A DNA stretch of 64,000 nt from assembly GCF_002994745.2 (NCBI RefSeq), contig NC_037094.1, forward strand, positions 67,881,319 to 67,945,318, given 5' to 3'. The DNA comes from Rosa chinensis. Lineage: Eukaryota > Streptophyta > Magnoliopsida > Rosales > Rosaceae. Both the position numbers and the translations under genes were made by a program. Below, in pieces: positions 49,658 through 59,476 of this stretch. A model generated the notes under the pieces. That model did not search any database and was not told the DNA's origin. It saw only the letters and a program-made list of their open reading frames with translations. The first letter of the stretch is position 1, and each line of letters starts with the position of its first letter.

Positions 49658-50283
49658 AGAATTTTAAAAATTTTAAACTTGACAAAGCTGCTGATAGAGG
49701 AAGATTAGCAAACTGGCAATTATTTCTTAACCAATATGATTATACTGTTGAATTAATTGCCGGTAACAAGAACTATCTTGCAGACGCATTGACTAGAGAA
49801 CTGGCAATGTTCAGCCAAAGAGAAGACGACGAAGGTCGTAATCCTAGAAGCAGAAGGACTGGGAAAGAACAGGAACCTGAAAAGGATCCCAAAGAAACTA
49901 AGGAAAAAATCCTTAGAAGATTTCTGCTAAGCTCAAAAGGCTTGGCCTCAACTGATCAATCCCAGGGTAAAGGATTGGCTAGCCCGTCTCAAACGGCAGA
50001 CGATAAAGGCACATCAAGACCGTTGATGGCTGCTGCTTTGCCAAAAAGCAGACCAACTCCAAGTGGAGTTATAAATTTTTTTAATTATGAATTAAGAACT
50101 TTTGATACTCCTGTGTTCAGAACTGGCAGGAGACTAGCTTATCACCAGAAGGCAATCCTGGATAATCTCTTATTTGTCTTTCAAGAAAGAAGCAGTGGTC
50201 TGATGTTTCCAGCTCTCTTTGCATTAGCTGAAGAACTTTACGAGCATGGAAGGCCACAAGGTGAAGAGCTTCATACGCAGTAG
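49590..50283 (+). pseudogene. Pararetrovirus polyprotein: RNase H end and linker
   Basis: After the frame change, the frame used from here on carries the end of RNase H (VRTDCARVKNF; NKNYLADALTREL at about 49765). A highly charged, disordered-looking linker with Lys/Glu/Ser repeats (49815-50040) follows, then a folded-looking segment (GVINFFNYELRTFDTP). A stop lies at 50281-50283, after which the same frame continues. Confidence 0.75.
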
Positions 50284-51111
50284 AGTGCTGTCAGAAAAGA
50301 AAAGGTTCAATTCCTGGAAAGTCCTGAAAGTGCTAGGATCCCTATCATGGCACTTAATGAATCAGACTGGCATGAATTCCACTGTCTGATAGGAAGACAC
50401 AATCCAGAAGACCTAGTTCCTCCAACCCTCTTTATAGTCTCAGGACCATATGTTGGAAGATACCTGGTAAATGTTCAGAGTGAACATCCCCAAGAACACA
50501 AGCTTTGGCTTGTTGAAAATGGTTTTGTCCATAATCTGTGGACTAAGACTAATGATGATCTGAAAGGTTTGCCGCCTATTATTGTTAACACAGTCAAGAA
50601 CATCAGAAAAAATGACTGTACACTTCGTCTGAAGTTCAGATCCACTCCCCCAGAATGGATCCAGAAGGCAAACGGTGAAGTTGAATATATTTCTCCATAT
50701 CACTATGTGAGAATTATCCCAAAGAAATATCTTCAACCAGCCTGTGTTGGGTACAATGGTCAACCAAATTCTAGCATTCCCTGGATGAAGGCCATGGCCC
50801 TGGAATACATGAAGAAGATCATCGCTGAAGATATCAGCAACACCTTCCTGGCAGCAGGAGAGAAAACCATAATCACTGCTTACGATCATTCTGACGTAGT
50901 CAGCAGTGACCTATTCCTATCTCTAACCAGAAAAGAGATAGACTCGACAATGGCATGCATGCGCTGGGTGGAAAAGCTTGAAAATGACAACCACCACAAA
51001 ATGTATGTTGATACAGACGTCGAGGATAATGCAACAACAACTCGCATGGCCCAGACAGACAACAACTCCTTTGTCTTTGGCCACCAGTCTGAAACGGACG
51101 AGAACATGTGA
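50284..51111 (+). pseudogene. Pararetrovirus C-terminal region of unknown function, 254+ aa
   Basis: An open stretch of 254 codons from the ATG at 50347 (MALNESDWHEFHCLIGRHNP) to 51111, in the same frame as the RNase H end. I recognise no domain. It contains a mixed alpha/beta-looking part (HKLWLVENGFVHNLWTK; EYISPYHYVRIIPKKY) and a polar tail. It could be the C-terminus of the polyprotein or a separate last reading frame starting at its own ATG. No stop interrupts it, in contrast to the rest of the copy. Confidence 0.6.
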
Positions 51112-51343
51112 AGCTATAGGTGAAGAATCAGCACCAAAATAGCAACTGTAGACTTTTAGACTTTTCTAAAGCTACTTTTGCTTTTTCCTTTTCAAAAGAA
51201 AAAGGACAAGTGAAAAACACTTCACTTCTCACCTTTTGCTTTTCCCTATCCGACCTCCACCAGCAGGAGCACTCAGAAAAGCAGGAGTCACGGAGTTGTT
51301 CTGTACATTTTTGTGTTTTGAATTCTAGTTTGAGTTCCGCTCC

Positions 51344-51613
51344 CTATATAAGGAGGCTTAGCTTCTCTTAGAAGGAATTGAAAGGCAGCTTCGAAGAAAA
51401 ACATAGCAGTTCAAAAATATAGAATAGATTATTGAGCAGAAGAGTCTTCTCTCAAGTAGTATAGCAGTGTGCTTCCCTTCCTGTTTAGGTGTGAAGTAGT
51501 GTGCTTTCATCAAGTAAGTAACTGTTCTCATTCTTATGGATAGCTAAACAGTTTTTGCTGTTTACCTGAGAATGAGGCTCTGAATGTTTTAACTATATGT
51601 TTATTTGAATAAA
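51344..51613 (+). promoter_or_regulatory. Pararetrovirus promoter TATA box and poly-A signal
   Basis: TATATAAG at 51344-51351 follows the end of the coding path by ~230 bases, as in caulimovirid full-length transcript promoters. AATAAA at 51608-51613 lies ~230 bases after the likely start site, the arrangement that gives terminally redundant transcripts in this family. Activity of this fossil promoter is unknown. Confidence 0.6.
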
Positions 51614-52110
51614 TTCATATGGTTGTTCACCCACTTCTTTAAACTAATATAGTTTTTATTAGTTCATTTCTATTATGATAATTGTCAATCGTAAGTTACT
51701 ATGCATGTCATTCATGTCATTCTTAGTTTACTCTTTAAAATGCATGCATCCGATGGAAATCCAAGGTTCTAAATACTTTACTGTTCATCTGAGAGAATCA
51801 GTTTTTAAAACAGAAAAAATTAGGACAAGCAGCAGTGATTCCGCCCTGTGAGTAGCCGCTTAGACAAGGAGTCGTTAGGCGAAATGTGGCATGTTGAAGG
51901 CTAGTCTTGTTTTCGTTTTGACGTTTTAAATGCTGTTCCTTTTTGTTGAATAGAATTGTAGAAGAATCCAAAGGTCAACATAGGATACAAAAGGCATTTG
52001 TTTGTTTAAACCTTCCCTGTTAGTCTTTGTCTATCAACAACAGTTTAATACCGAAGTGTTGGGCAGTTGGGAAAAATACCAAGGCTTTTTGGGTATACGG
52101 GAAAAGACCC

Positions 52111-53629
52111 ATATATATATCTTGGTGGAATTGTGTGTGTAGTTCACTATCGTTGTACAATGTGATAATATTGAGGAAAATAAATGATTTTGGAAAGAAA
52201 AGACGGTTTTATCGGCTTTGAGTTTTGAAAGACGTAAGTATGATTTTGGTGATGATTTTGAGTTGAGAAAACAATATTTGGGAAATGATTTTGTTATTAT
52301 TTCAAGGTTGTTGGAGATGAGGAAACAATATTTGAAAAATGATTTCATTATTGTTTTGAGGCTGTTGGAGATGAGGAAACAATATTGTGACAGCCAGTAT
52401 GGTGATCTGTGTGATGATCTGCATGATGATTTTGTGTAAATGATGTGGGTTGTTGTTGAGTGATTGATGTTGAGATTGTTGATGTGGTGATTGGTGTGAT
52501 GAGTAGATGAATGTGTATTGATTTCTAGTTTATTTCTGGTATTAAATTGCTTGATTTTAATGTAATCTCCTTAACTAAATTCTACGCAGGGATTACTGTT
52601 TTTTGAATTGATTGTTTTAATGTAATCTCCTGAGCTATATTCTGCGCAGGGATTACTGCTTTTTGTATTGATTGTTTTTAATGTAATCTTCTGAACTAAA
52701 TTCTACGCAGGGATTACTATGATTTCTACTGATTGCTTTTAATGTGATCTCCTGAACTAAGTTTCTATGCAGGGATTACTGATTATACTTAATTCAATTG
52801 TGAGTGCAGTTGTGATTTGACATTTGTAGTGGGTTGTGAAATGAGTTGTGAGGTCATAATTTTGACAAGTGCATTAAGTTGAGAGGAAATGAGTTTTATT
52901 TTGTGGTTGTGTCGTTGAGACTAAAAATGATTTGAGACGTCACTAAGGTCACAACTACATTTGTTGAGAGAAATAAAGGTTGGTTTTATAGATTGTTGTG
53001 TTTTAAAACGTCACTTGATGAGTTTGATTGTTTAGTTGAAGTCTTGTGAAATTAGATGCATCAGTTGAGAGTCAGAGCATGTGAGTTTTTAATTTTGAGT
53101 TAACTTACGTGAGCATGATATGGTAGGATATGACTTGATGTTTTTGTTGTGATAATTGTATATCGATTTTGTTAGGATTTAAGCATGTGTTTCTGTTTTG
53201 TTGTTTTGAGTTTACTCACATGAGCTTGCAAAAACTTAATGGGTTTGTTGTTTCAACCTGGTGCACTATTTCATGGTGTAACGGTTTATCCTACAGATTA
53301 GGGTGAATGTAATGGGAGCTGAGAGGTATCTTGTTGTTGCAGTTATAGGCTTAGAAACTTGTTAGTCTTCCGCTGTGTAGTGAGTGTGGTGAGTTTGTTT
53401 ACTTATTAAATTGTAGATTCAGTTTAATTTGTAAACTTTTAGTGTAATGTAATATCTGACTCTAAAGAATGAGTCTATATTGACATTGTGGGTTCAGGGC
53501 ATCTTTGTTTACTTGTTCTTTAAAGAAAAAAATTTCAGGTGTATAGTATTGATGTATGAACTATCACGCCTTGAGTATTTATGTTTTTTTATTTGTTTAT
53601 TAATTGTGTTTGAAAATCGGGGCATGACA
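52111..53629 (+). mobile_element. B-family LTR-like element, 3' part
   Basis: This resumes the B sequence interrupted at 43637. 53200-53560 matches the start of the intact B copy (34930-35320, other strand) block by block, including CAACCTGGTGCACTATT, CTTCCGCTGTGTAGTGAG and AATGAGTCTATATTGACATT. It ends GCATGACA at 53629. No clear 5-bp duplication with the left border was found. Confidence 0.65.
52265..52785 (+). repeat. Two tandem repeats inside B
   Basis: A 54-bp unit containing GAAACAATATTTG occurs about 2.3 times (52265-52386). Further on, a ~60-bp unit occurs four times (52562, 52622, 52683 and 52744 starts). Each later unit pairs GTAATCTC with GGGATTAC around a loop of ~19 nt, so each can fold into a short hairpin. 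Confidence 0.75.
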
Positions 53630-53735
53630 CTTCATCTCCAAGTTTTATGCACTTAGAGTAATGCATTAGATATCTAACCGGATTGAAATGCATGACTTAA
53701 GTAGTTAAGTATTACACCCGAGAGGGGTTGGTTGA

Positions 53736-54557
53736 CAGGGGCGGAGCCATAAATGAGGGAGGCCAATATAAGAAGGATAAAAATATATATATAAAAAATA
53801 AATTCAATGACGAAGCATAGTCTATAATATGATATAGTTTTTAAACTGAATTATAAATCAAAATGAGACTCATCAGATTGGGAGTTCATAGTACATGTAT
53901 TGAATTTTGATGCGAATACTAATGGAGAAATCAAACTTTAATCTCTAAATGTAGTTGCAAACTCGCAGTTGAAAATTTGTTCTCTTCTCCCCCCCCCCCC
54001 CCCCCCTCCATGCGTCGTAATGGTTTGAATTGATTTTGATCAGACAAAAAAACTTAAAACAATTAAACAGCCAACCACTTGGTGTAGTAAGGTTCGAGTC
54101 CCAACTCCCACTAGTTTGTGGCCAGTAAGTTTGAGGGGCTTTCGGGTTTGTGCGTCCGCGGTGGGAGATTAGTCTGGCTTTGCTGGGATACTCTCATGGA
54201 CCTTGGTCTGAATCTACTAACTCGCTAACGTAACCGAAGTGACCTGCTACCTCTCTTCCAATCCAAAAAAAAAAAAAGTGAAACGGTCCTTTTGTATGTA
54301 TGATTGTAGTAGGACTCAATGACTTTTTTTTTTTTTTTTGAGCCCAACCATTTTATATATATGTATTAGAATTACTTACTTTATATTGAATTTCAAACTA
54401 ACCAATCAAATAAGGTAGGTGGGACCAATTCATGTACTAATACATGTTGATATGTAGTCAATCACGTAGGGGTGCCAACAGTAGTAATTGTGTGTATAGA
54501 ATTGAGTTTCAACTAGATCACAAACATCAATTGCATATGTAGCCAGCTCCGTCCCTG
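53736..54557. mobile_element. hAT-like non-autonomous transposon
   Basis: Ends are CAGGGGCGGAGCCA (53736) and the inverted GCTCCGTCCCTG (54546-54557), a terminal repeat style common in plant hAT elements. Flanks TTGGTTGA and TTGCTTGA are near-identical 8-mers, with a one-base offset on the right. The interior is non-coding and contains a C run (53990-54006) and an inserted SINE. Confidence 0.6.
54070..54276 (+). mobile_element. tRNA-derived SINE, copy 1
   Basis: A-box-like CCACTTGGTGTAGTAAGG, B-box-like GGTTCGAGTCCC (54090) and a shared body ending GACCTGCTACCTCTCTTCC before a poly-A tail. It lies inside the hAT-like element. The body matches the copy at 54600-54850. Confidence 0.7.
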
Positions 54558-54599
54558 TTTGCTTGATATCATCAAAGGAGCATGTCCCTTGTCATACCC

Positions 54600-54850
54600 G
54601 AGAGGCCAATGTTGAGCGTTCGAGTCCTATGTTTAGCGTTCAAGTCCCAACTCTCACCAGTTTGTGGCCAATACGTTTAACTAGCCTTCGGGTTCGTGCG
54701 CTTGTGGCAAGGGGATTAATCTAGTTTTACTAGGATATCCTCGTGGACCTCGATACGAATACTGACTGACTATGTGTGTGTGTGTTACTAACTCACTAAT
54801 GTAATTGAAGTGACTTGCTACCTCATATTCGTTAAAAAAAACAAAAACAA
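54600..54850 (+). mobile_element. tRNA-derived SINE, copy 2
   Basis: Same family as 54070-54276: GTTCAAGTCCCAACTCTCAC (54638), TTTGTGGCCAATACG, CGTGGACC and GACTTGCTACCTCATATTC, followed by an A-rich tail. A short direct duplication, GAGCGTTCGAGTCCTATG / TAGCGTTCAAGTCCCA, sits at the B-box. Confidence 0.65.
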
Positions 54851-54891
54851 AAAAAAACCAAAAAAGATCGAGACGAATTTCATTCATCCCT

Positions 54892-54953
54892 AAACACATG
54901 ATTATATATACCATTTTCTTTTCAAAAAAAAAAAAAAACACATGATTATATAT
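54892..54953. repeat. Tiny poly-A-tailed insertion with 18-bp duplication
   Basis: AAACACATGATTATATAT occurs at 54892-54909 and again at 54936-54953. Between them lie only 26 bases, ending in about 15 As. This is what a severely 5'-truncated retroposon leaves behind. Confidence 0.6.
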
Positions 54954-55052
54954 CTTTCATATAATTAATAACTAGTCAGATTTTCGTGTTAGGAGTTAGG
55001 GTACAAACTATATAATTATCATATACCAAGAAACTAATACACACACAACCAC

Positions 55053-55275
55053 CACAGGCCAGTGGTCGAGTTGGTAAGAGTCTTCTAGTGTGGAATCCCT
55101 GCACTCGAGTTCGAATCATGCCGACGCTGATTGGAGTTAAATCTCAATCTATTCTTGGTGACCAGGGAAGAGGAAGCGTTCTGACATAATTCCCCGGCAC
55201 TGATTAATCTCTGGGCCTAAGAAGCCTTTGAGAAACAATGTGATATCGATAAAATACACACACACACAAGTCCAA
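55053..55275 (+). mobile_element. tRNA-derived SINE, second family
   Basis: GGCCAGTGGTCGAGTTGGTAA (A box, 55058) and CTCGAGTTCGAATCATGCC (B box, 55104) look tRNA-like. The ~100-bp tail ends AATGTGATATCGATAAAAT. AC-rich flanks (ATACACACACA at 55038 and 55255) look like a target duplication. It is not a functional tRNA gene because cloverleaf stems are not maintained. Confidence 0.7.
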
Positions 55276-56181
55276 ATCTCCAATAAGCTAGATAGGAAGC
55301 ACCATTAACTTACATGTAACTACAAAAAATTATGATAACTTGTAGGCTAGGCCTCATTTGGTTTGGGAAAAGGAAAGTAATTTCTTTGTCTTTCTCATGG
55401 GAAGGGAAATGAAATTTCTAAAGAACTTTCCATTCCGATATTTGGTAACATAAGGAAAATCAGTCAGAAAGTTGTTAAAAAATTTATAATTTATGCAATA
55501 AAATAATGTGCTGTGAGTAATAAATTAATGCAAGGAAAGAATGGAGGAAATGGAACGAACCATTCCCCCCCCCAAAAAAAAAAAAAGAAGATATTTTTCT
55601 TTGCTTCAACAAAGTATTTCCTTTCATTTTACATCCCAAACGCAAGGATGGAATTACTTTTCTTTCCTGATGCTTATTTTCTGTGAACCAAACAAGGCCG
55701 TAAATTGAATTTGCAGAGTCAAATATAACTAGCTAGGCAAATGTAAGTAATTAACTACAGTTATTATATAATCATTACCAGTTAACCCCGGACCAGTATA
55801 AATAATATTCGATGATCAATTCGAATCCAATGGATGATCTAAATTGTTGGAAGAGGCAGAGGCATGCATGAATTAAAGGCGCAAGAATTAAGGTAGCCTG
55901 GCAATTGATGGTTAAAAATAACCAACCGTAGTTTGTTAATGGTCGATGACAGGGAGATAAGCGCCAGCTTGCTAGCTAGCTCATAGATTCCGAGACCCCT
56001 ACTCAGTATATATATAGTGATTTCTTCCAGCTTTCCTACCAAAGCTTCCTCCCGCATCTCACCCTGCTCAACGCAGGGAGGAGACTACCGCGGGAAGGAG
56101 AAGGAGGAGATCTCGAAGCTAGTCTCTACCTATCTAGATTTCCGAATTATCATATCGTTATTTATCTATATATAAACAACA
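55276..56181. other. Promoter region of the second DUF761 gene
   Basis: AT-rich spacer, then a TATA stretch (GTATATATATAG near 56005) and a 5' leader. A second TATATATAAAC lies only ~10 bases before the ATG and is probably just leader. No other coding content is seen. Confidence 0.45.
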
Positions 56182-56811
56182 ATGGAAAACCAATCTCAGG
56201 CAGACAACAAGCAGCTGGTGATTGCCATCCCGGCCGACCACACCAACCTAGCCACTGATCACCACGAAGATCATGAAAATGCTGCAGCCCCCGTCACACC
56301 AGCCACACAGCTAGCAGCCGCTAAAAAGAAGCGTGGAGGTAATCAAATTCTGAAGGCGGCCATGGTTCTGCTCCGAAGTCGTTCTAGAAAATCTTCCAAA
56401 GCCGCCTCCGTGGAAGAAATGACCCCCAAAAGCGCCTGGAAGCGCCTCGTGGGGTCTATGCGGCCGTTGCACCTCCAGAGCAACCATTCCTCACCTCCGC
56501 CGCCTTTATTTGAGATCGCTGCACCTTCAACTCCAACGGGGTCTGAACGATACGAAGACGTGCTCCCTCCACCCATGTCTCCTGCCCACAGCACCGGTCT
56601 CGTGTCCAGATCCTCATCCGAAGATAGCATGCAGAGCAAATACGCTTCTGCTGTCAATCTCCAAGAGCTGGACCGGAGCGAGCAGGACGAAGATAAGAAC
56701 AAGGGCGAGGTTGCTAATATATATGGTGGTGACGATGAGCACATCGACGCCAAGGCCGAAGAGTTCATAGCTCAATTCTATCACCAGATGAAGCTTCAAC
56801 AATCGGATTAA
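56182..56811 (+). CDS. DUF761 (cotton fibre protein-like) protein, 209 aa
   Basis: Single-exon frame beginning MENQSQADNKQLVIAIP. A basic segment (about 50-75: KKKRGGNQILKAAMVLLRSR, then RKSSK) is followed by a Pro/Ser-rich middle (LPPPMSPAHSTG; SRSSSEDSMQSKY). The C-terminal DUF761 motif is HIDAKAEEFIAQFYHQMKLQ. The role of the family is not established. The gene lies ~49 kb from the other DUF761 gene and points the other way. The shared C-terminus but different body suggests old paralogues, not a recent tandem copy. No lesions are seen. Confidence 0.85.
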   Translation: MENQSQADNKQLVIAIPADHTNLATDHHEDHENAAAPVTPATQLAAAKKKRGGNQILKAAMVLLRSRSRKSSKAASVEEMTPKSAWKRLVGSMRPLHLQSNHSSPPPPLFEIAAPSTPTGSERYEDVLPPPMSPAHSTGLVSRSSSEDSMQSKYASAVNLQELDRSEQDEDKNKGEVANIYGGDDEHIDAKAEEFIAQFYHQMKLQQSD

Positions 56812-57426
56812 GGTCAATTGGTTGAACTAAAGCCAATCAACCAACAACCTATACGGAGGCCGATCATGCGCGCATCATCACTATATAATTAAGTTGAAAC
56901 TAGCTGCTATCTAATATCGGTTCCAATTGGGTCATTTCAATGGTGTTAATTAATAATTATACAGCACCATGTTATGCCCATGGCTGCAGGTAAAACTTAA
57001 CTATATCAATGAATGCATGCATGTATGTGCCCCTTTGGCTAACTTGCTTCCATTATTGATATATATGATCTAGCTTAAGCTGGAATAACTTCAGAAATAA
57101 ACGGTGTGTGTGTGTATATTTAAAATTTTACTTATAGGTGTTGGCTAGCTAATTCTATCAATGAAGAATCAATATAAGACAGCGTTCACCTCATGAAGAT
57201 GTATGTAGAAATTAATGCCTCTGTTTTCATTTATTTCTATTTTTATTTTTGTAACGTCTTTGTGTGGTTAGCATTTCTATAGTATTCACAAACATAGAAA
57301 TCGCACGTGATAACTATAACCGAAGACCTTAGGATGATACGATGACATCATGAGCGATCAATATGTTGTTTGTTCTGTGACTCGATCTTATGCTCATACT
57401 TTTTTTTTTCCTTTAACTTTAGACTA
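56812..57426. other. Intergenic spacer downstream of DUF761
   Basis: Presumed 3' UTR, then AT-rich spacer. Nothing else is recognised. Confidence 0.4.
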
Positions 57427-57624
57427 ACTAATAAGGTATAGTATCTGCTAACGTAAAAGTCGTTAGAAGTCCACTTAATAAGGAAACACCGAGTATATAT
57501 GTGAGCCTCACGTCGCAATTTCAAATCTCGTTGATATCCTAAAATGAAGGAGGTGGGAACACCTAGTACAAAATCATTTTGTAGATTCCCAAGCAATGAG
57601 GAACATACTAATAAGGTATAGTAT
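57427..57624. mobile_element. Old SINE-like insertion with 18-bp target duplication
   Basis: ACTAATAAGGTATAGTAT is present at 57427-57444 and 57607-57624. The 162-bp insert between has a weak B-box-like ATTTCAAATCTCG (57518) and no coding content. The duplication is perfect; the SINE nature of the insert is inference. Confidence 0.6.
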
Positions 57625-57731
57625 AGCTTCCAACTCTATTAATTGGACCCATCTCAATTTTCTCATGTACCTCACTCCCCCTTGTGTCGTCCAAATATGA
57701 TGTCATCTTGAGATTGAAGCGCCATGGTGTC

Positions 57732-57821
57732 AAGAATGGCACCTAATAAAATAAAATCTTCTTCACTTTGCAGGTATGGTGGGATTTAGTGGAGTATTTT
57801 ATTTTATTAGGTGCCATTCTT
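57732..57821. repeat. Perfect 26-bp inverted repeat (90-bp hairpin)
   Basis: The left arm at 57732-57757 starts AAGAATGGCACCTAATAAAA. The right arm (57796-57821) is its exact reverse complement, with a 38-bp spacer. It could be a remnant foldback element or a small-RNA-type hairpin. Confidence 0.8.
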
Positions 57822-58152
57822 TTGCTTTGAGGCATAAAATAAGATTTAAATGAAAATAAATTCATGAGGGACGTCACCTGAGTAAATATAGAGGGGTCTC
57901 AATAGAATTTCTCCCAACTCATTGTATATATGCATATAAGACATATAGAACTCTGCTTATTAAGCGAGTAGTTTAGAACAATGAGAAGAGAAGGTAGCTA
58001 CTAGCTACACGTACATGCTTTAGAATTAATTCGAGGACGTTATTAATTAATTAACGTGGCCGGATCTGCTAGCATTGAACTTGAATGAGAAGAAGCTGCA
58101 TGCTGATCCATTGATGAGGCTGCAGAGAGGAGCATGCATGCTTATTAGCTTA

Positions 58153-58506
58153 GCCTAGTGCACGGTCGTCAGCCAATGAGACCTTGCTTAGCCTACTGGA
58201 ACGACTAGGTACAACTGTTTTTTCGACTGCATGATCATCACTACTTGTGGTGAGCCTATTGCCTCCTCCACCTCTTCTACTACTCCGGTGGCGGCTGCTT
58301 GAAGCATAATAAATAGCTCTTGATGCAAGTGCTTTTCCGAAGCTGCTGCTACTGCAGGCCTTGGCTGATGAACAATATTGTTTGCTGTTTGATGAATACT
58401 GGAATTCACAGCTGGAAGTTCTGTCCATGTTATTTGTGCTGCCATTTTCTGTGTCGTTCTCTGCCTTTAATGCTTCAGTGGTAGCTACATTAATAAGTTT
58501 AGCCAT
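58153..58506 (-). CDS. Small serine-rich protein, 118 aa, not recognised
   Basis: Single-exon frame starting MAKLINVATTEALKAEND. Runs of Ser (CSSAKACSSSSFG) and an Arg/Ser stretch (SSSRHRSSRRGGGG) dominate; the end is SRLSKVSLADDRALG. There is no signal peptide, membrane segment or known domain. A TATA-like stretch on the minus strand (about 58620-58632) lies ~115 bases before the ATG, which supports a real gene, but low complexity argues for caution. Confidence 0.45.
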
Positions 58507-59476
58507 ACAGCTGACTATGCTTTTCTAATACTAATTCTCTAGCTAGCAAGCTACCTCGATGAGAATACCAAGAGGCTGAGAACGAGAGAAGGGGTTATGG
58601 GTTATCAGATTATCACTATGCATATAAATATAGGGAGAGCCAATCTCGATCATCATACTTGCCAGAGTCGTAAAATAACTAAAGTTACCTGTACGTAGGA
58701 AAGTGGAATGAGGCGTCTAACTGAAGCTTGGTTGAGGTAAATAAAGTTGGATCTTGGCTGAAAGGAAAGGCTAGCTAGGGAACGCATTTGCCTTGCTATT
58801 ACAAACTCAATCTTTTAATTCACCAACTAGCAAAGTTATGTATATCTTTGACATGAAGAAACTAAATATACCAAATTATCTAAAGCAAGGTCTTTGATCT
58901 ACATATGTGCCATATACATGTACTTTCTTTTCTTGTTCGCGAGCTTTGGAGTAGACAGAGATGACTGCTTAATTATTCCTTCTTTATCTTTTTACCCAAA
59001 TCAACAGGCTGCATTTTCTTGATGCATGCCTTTAGTAAAATGAGCATTGCCTCATGGAGTCATGGGTGTCAAAAACACCAGGTCATCTAATTTCACATGA
59101 AAACTGTGTATGACTTATGCATAGATTAATTTTTTGTTCCCACCATGAGTACCAAGAGAAAGCTCTCTACGGTTCTTCCCCGTCAAAAGGGCTTCAATGC
59201 GTCATATGTACTCTTCCCTCTTATCTCCCTTATCAGACAAAGAATCAATGTGTTGGATGGCTTGATATACAAACCCACTGTCATGTTAGGTCTCCATCCC
59301 ACAATTCTTTTCAAAAGAAAGTCATAATATATCTGAATATTAGAATAATTTCAACTCGAGTTACAACTAATAGGAGGCTTGGTCACTACGTTTGTAATAT
59401 ACAGTGCCTCCAAACTTACAAATGTAATGGCCACTAAAAATTTTGCTAATACAGGGGGCACTGGTTTGACATCTTA
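58507..59476. other. Intergenic spacer and 3' region of the acetyltransferase-like gene
   Basis: This contains the upstream region of the small minus-strand frame and the presumed 3' UTR of the 13-exon gene. No other gene or repeat is recognised. Confidence 0.4.

Larger units (their letters stand above)
43638..52110 (+). mobile_element. Endogenous caulimovirid-type pararetrovirus, degraded, petuvirus-like layout
   Basis: About 8.4 kb inserted in a B-family element. From left to right it has leader sequence, a tRNA-Met primer site (44257-44268), one long polyprotein path (44301-51111), a TATA-type promoter (51344-51351) and a poly-A signal (AATAAA, 51608-51613). There are no LTRs and no integrase, which separates it from gypsy and copia elements. 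A movement-protein domain and the single continuous coding path resemble Petuvirus; Florendovirus or an unnamed genus remains possible. Borders are placed where similarity to B is lost (about 43637) and regained (about 52110) and are good to a few tens of bases. Copies like this are fossils: seven stops and two frame changes prevent expression of an intact polyprotein. Confidence 0.85.

Noticed and set aside
55053..55140. Possible tRNA gene
   Set aside because: A and B boxes are present, but acceptor and anticodon stems do not pair and a SINE tail follows.
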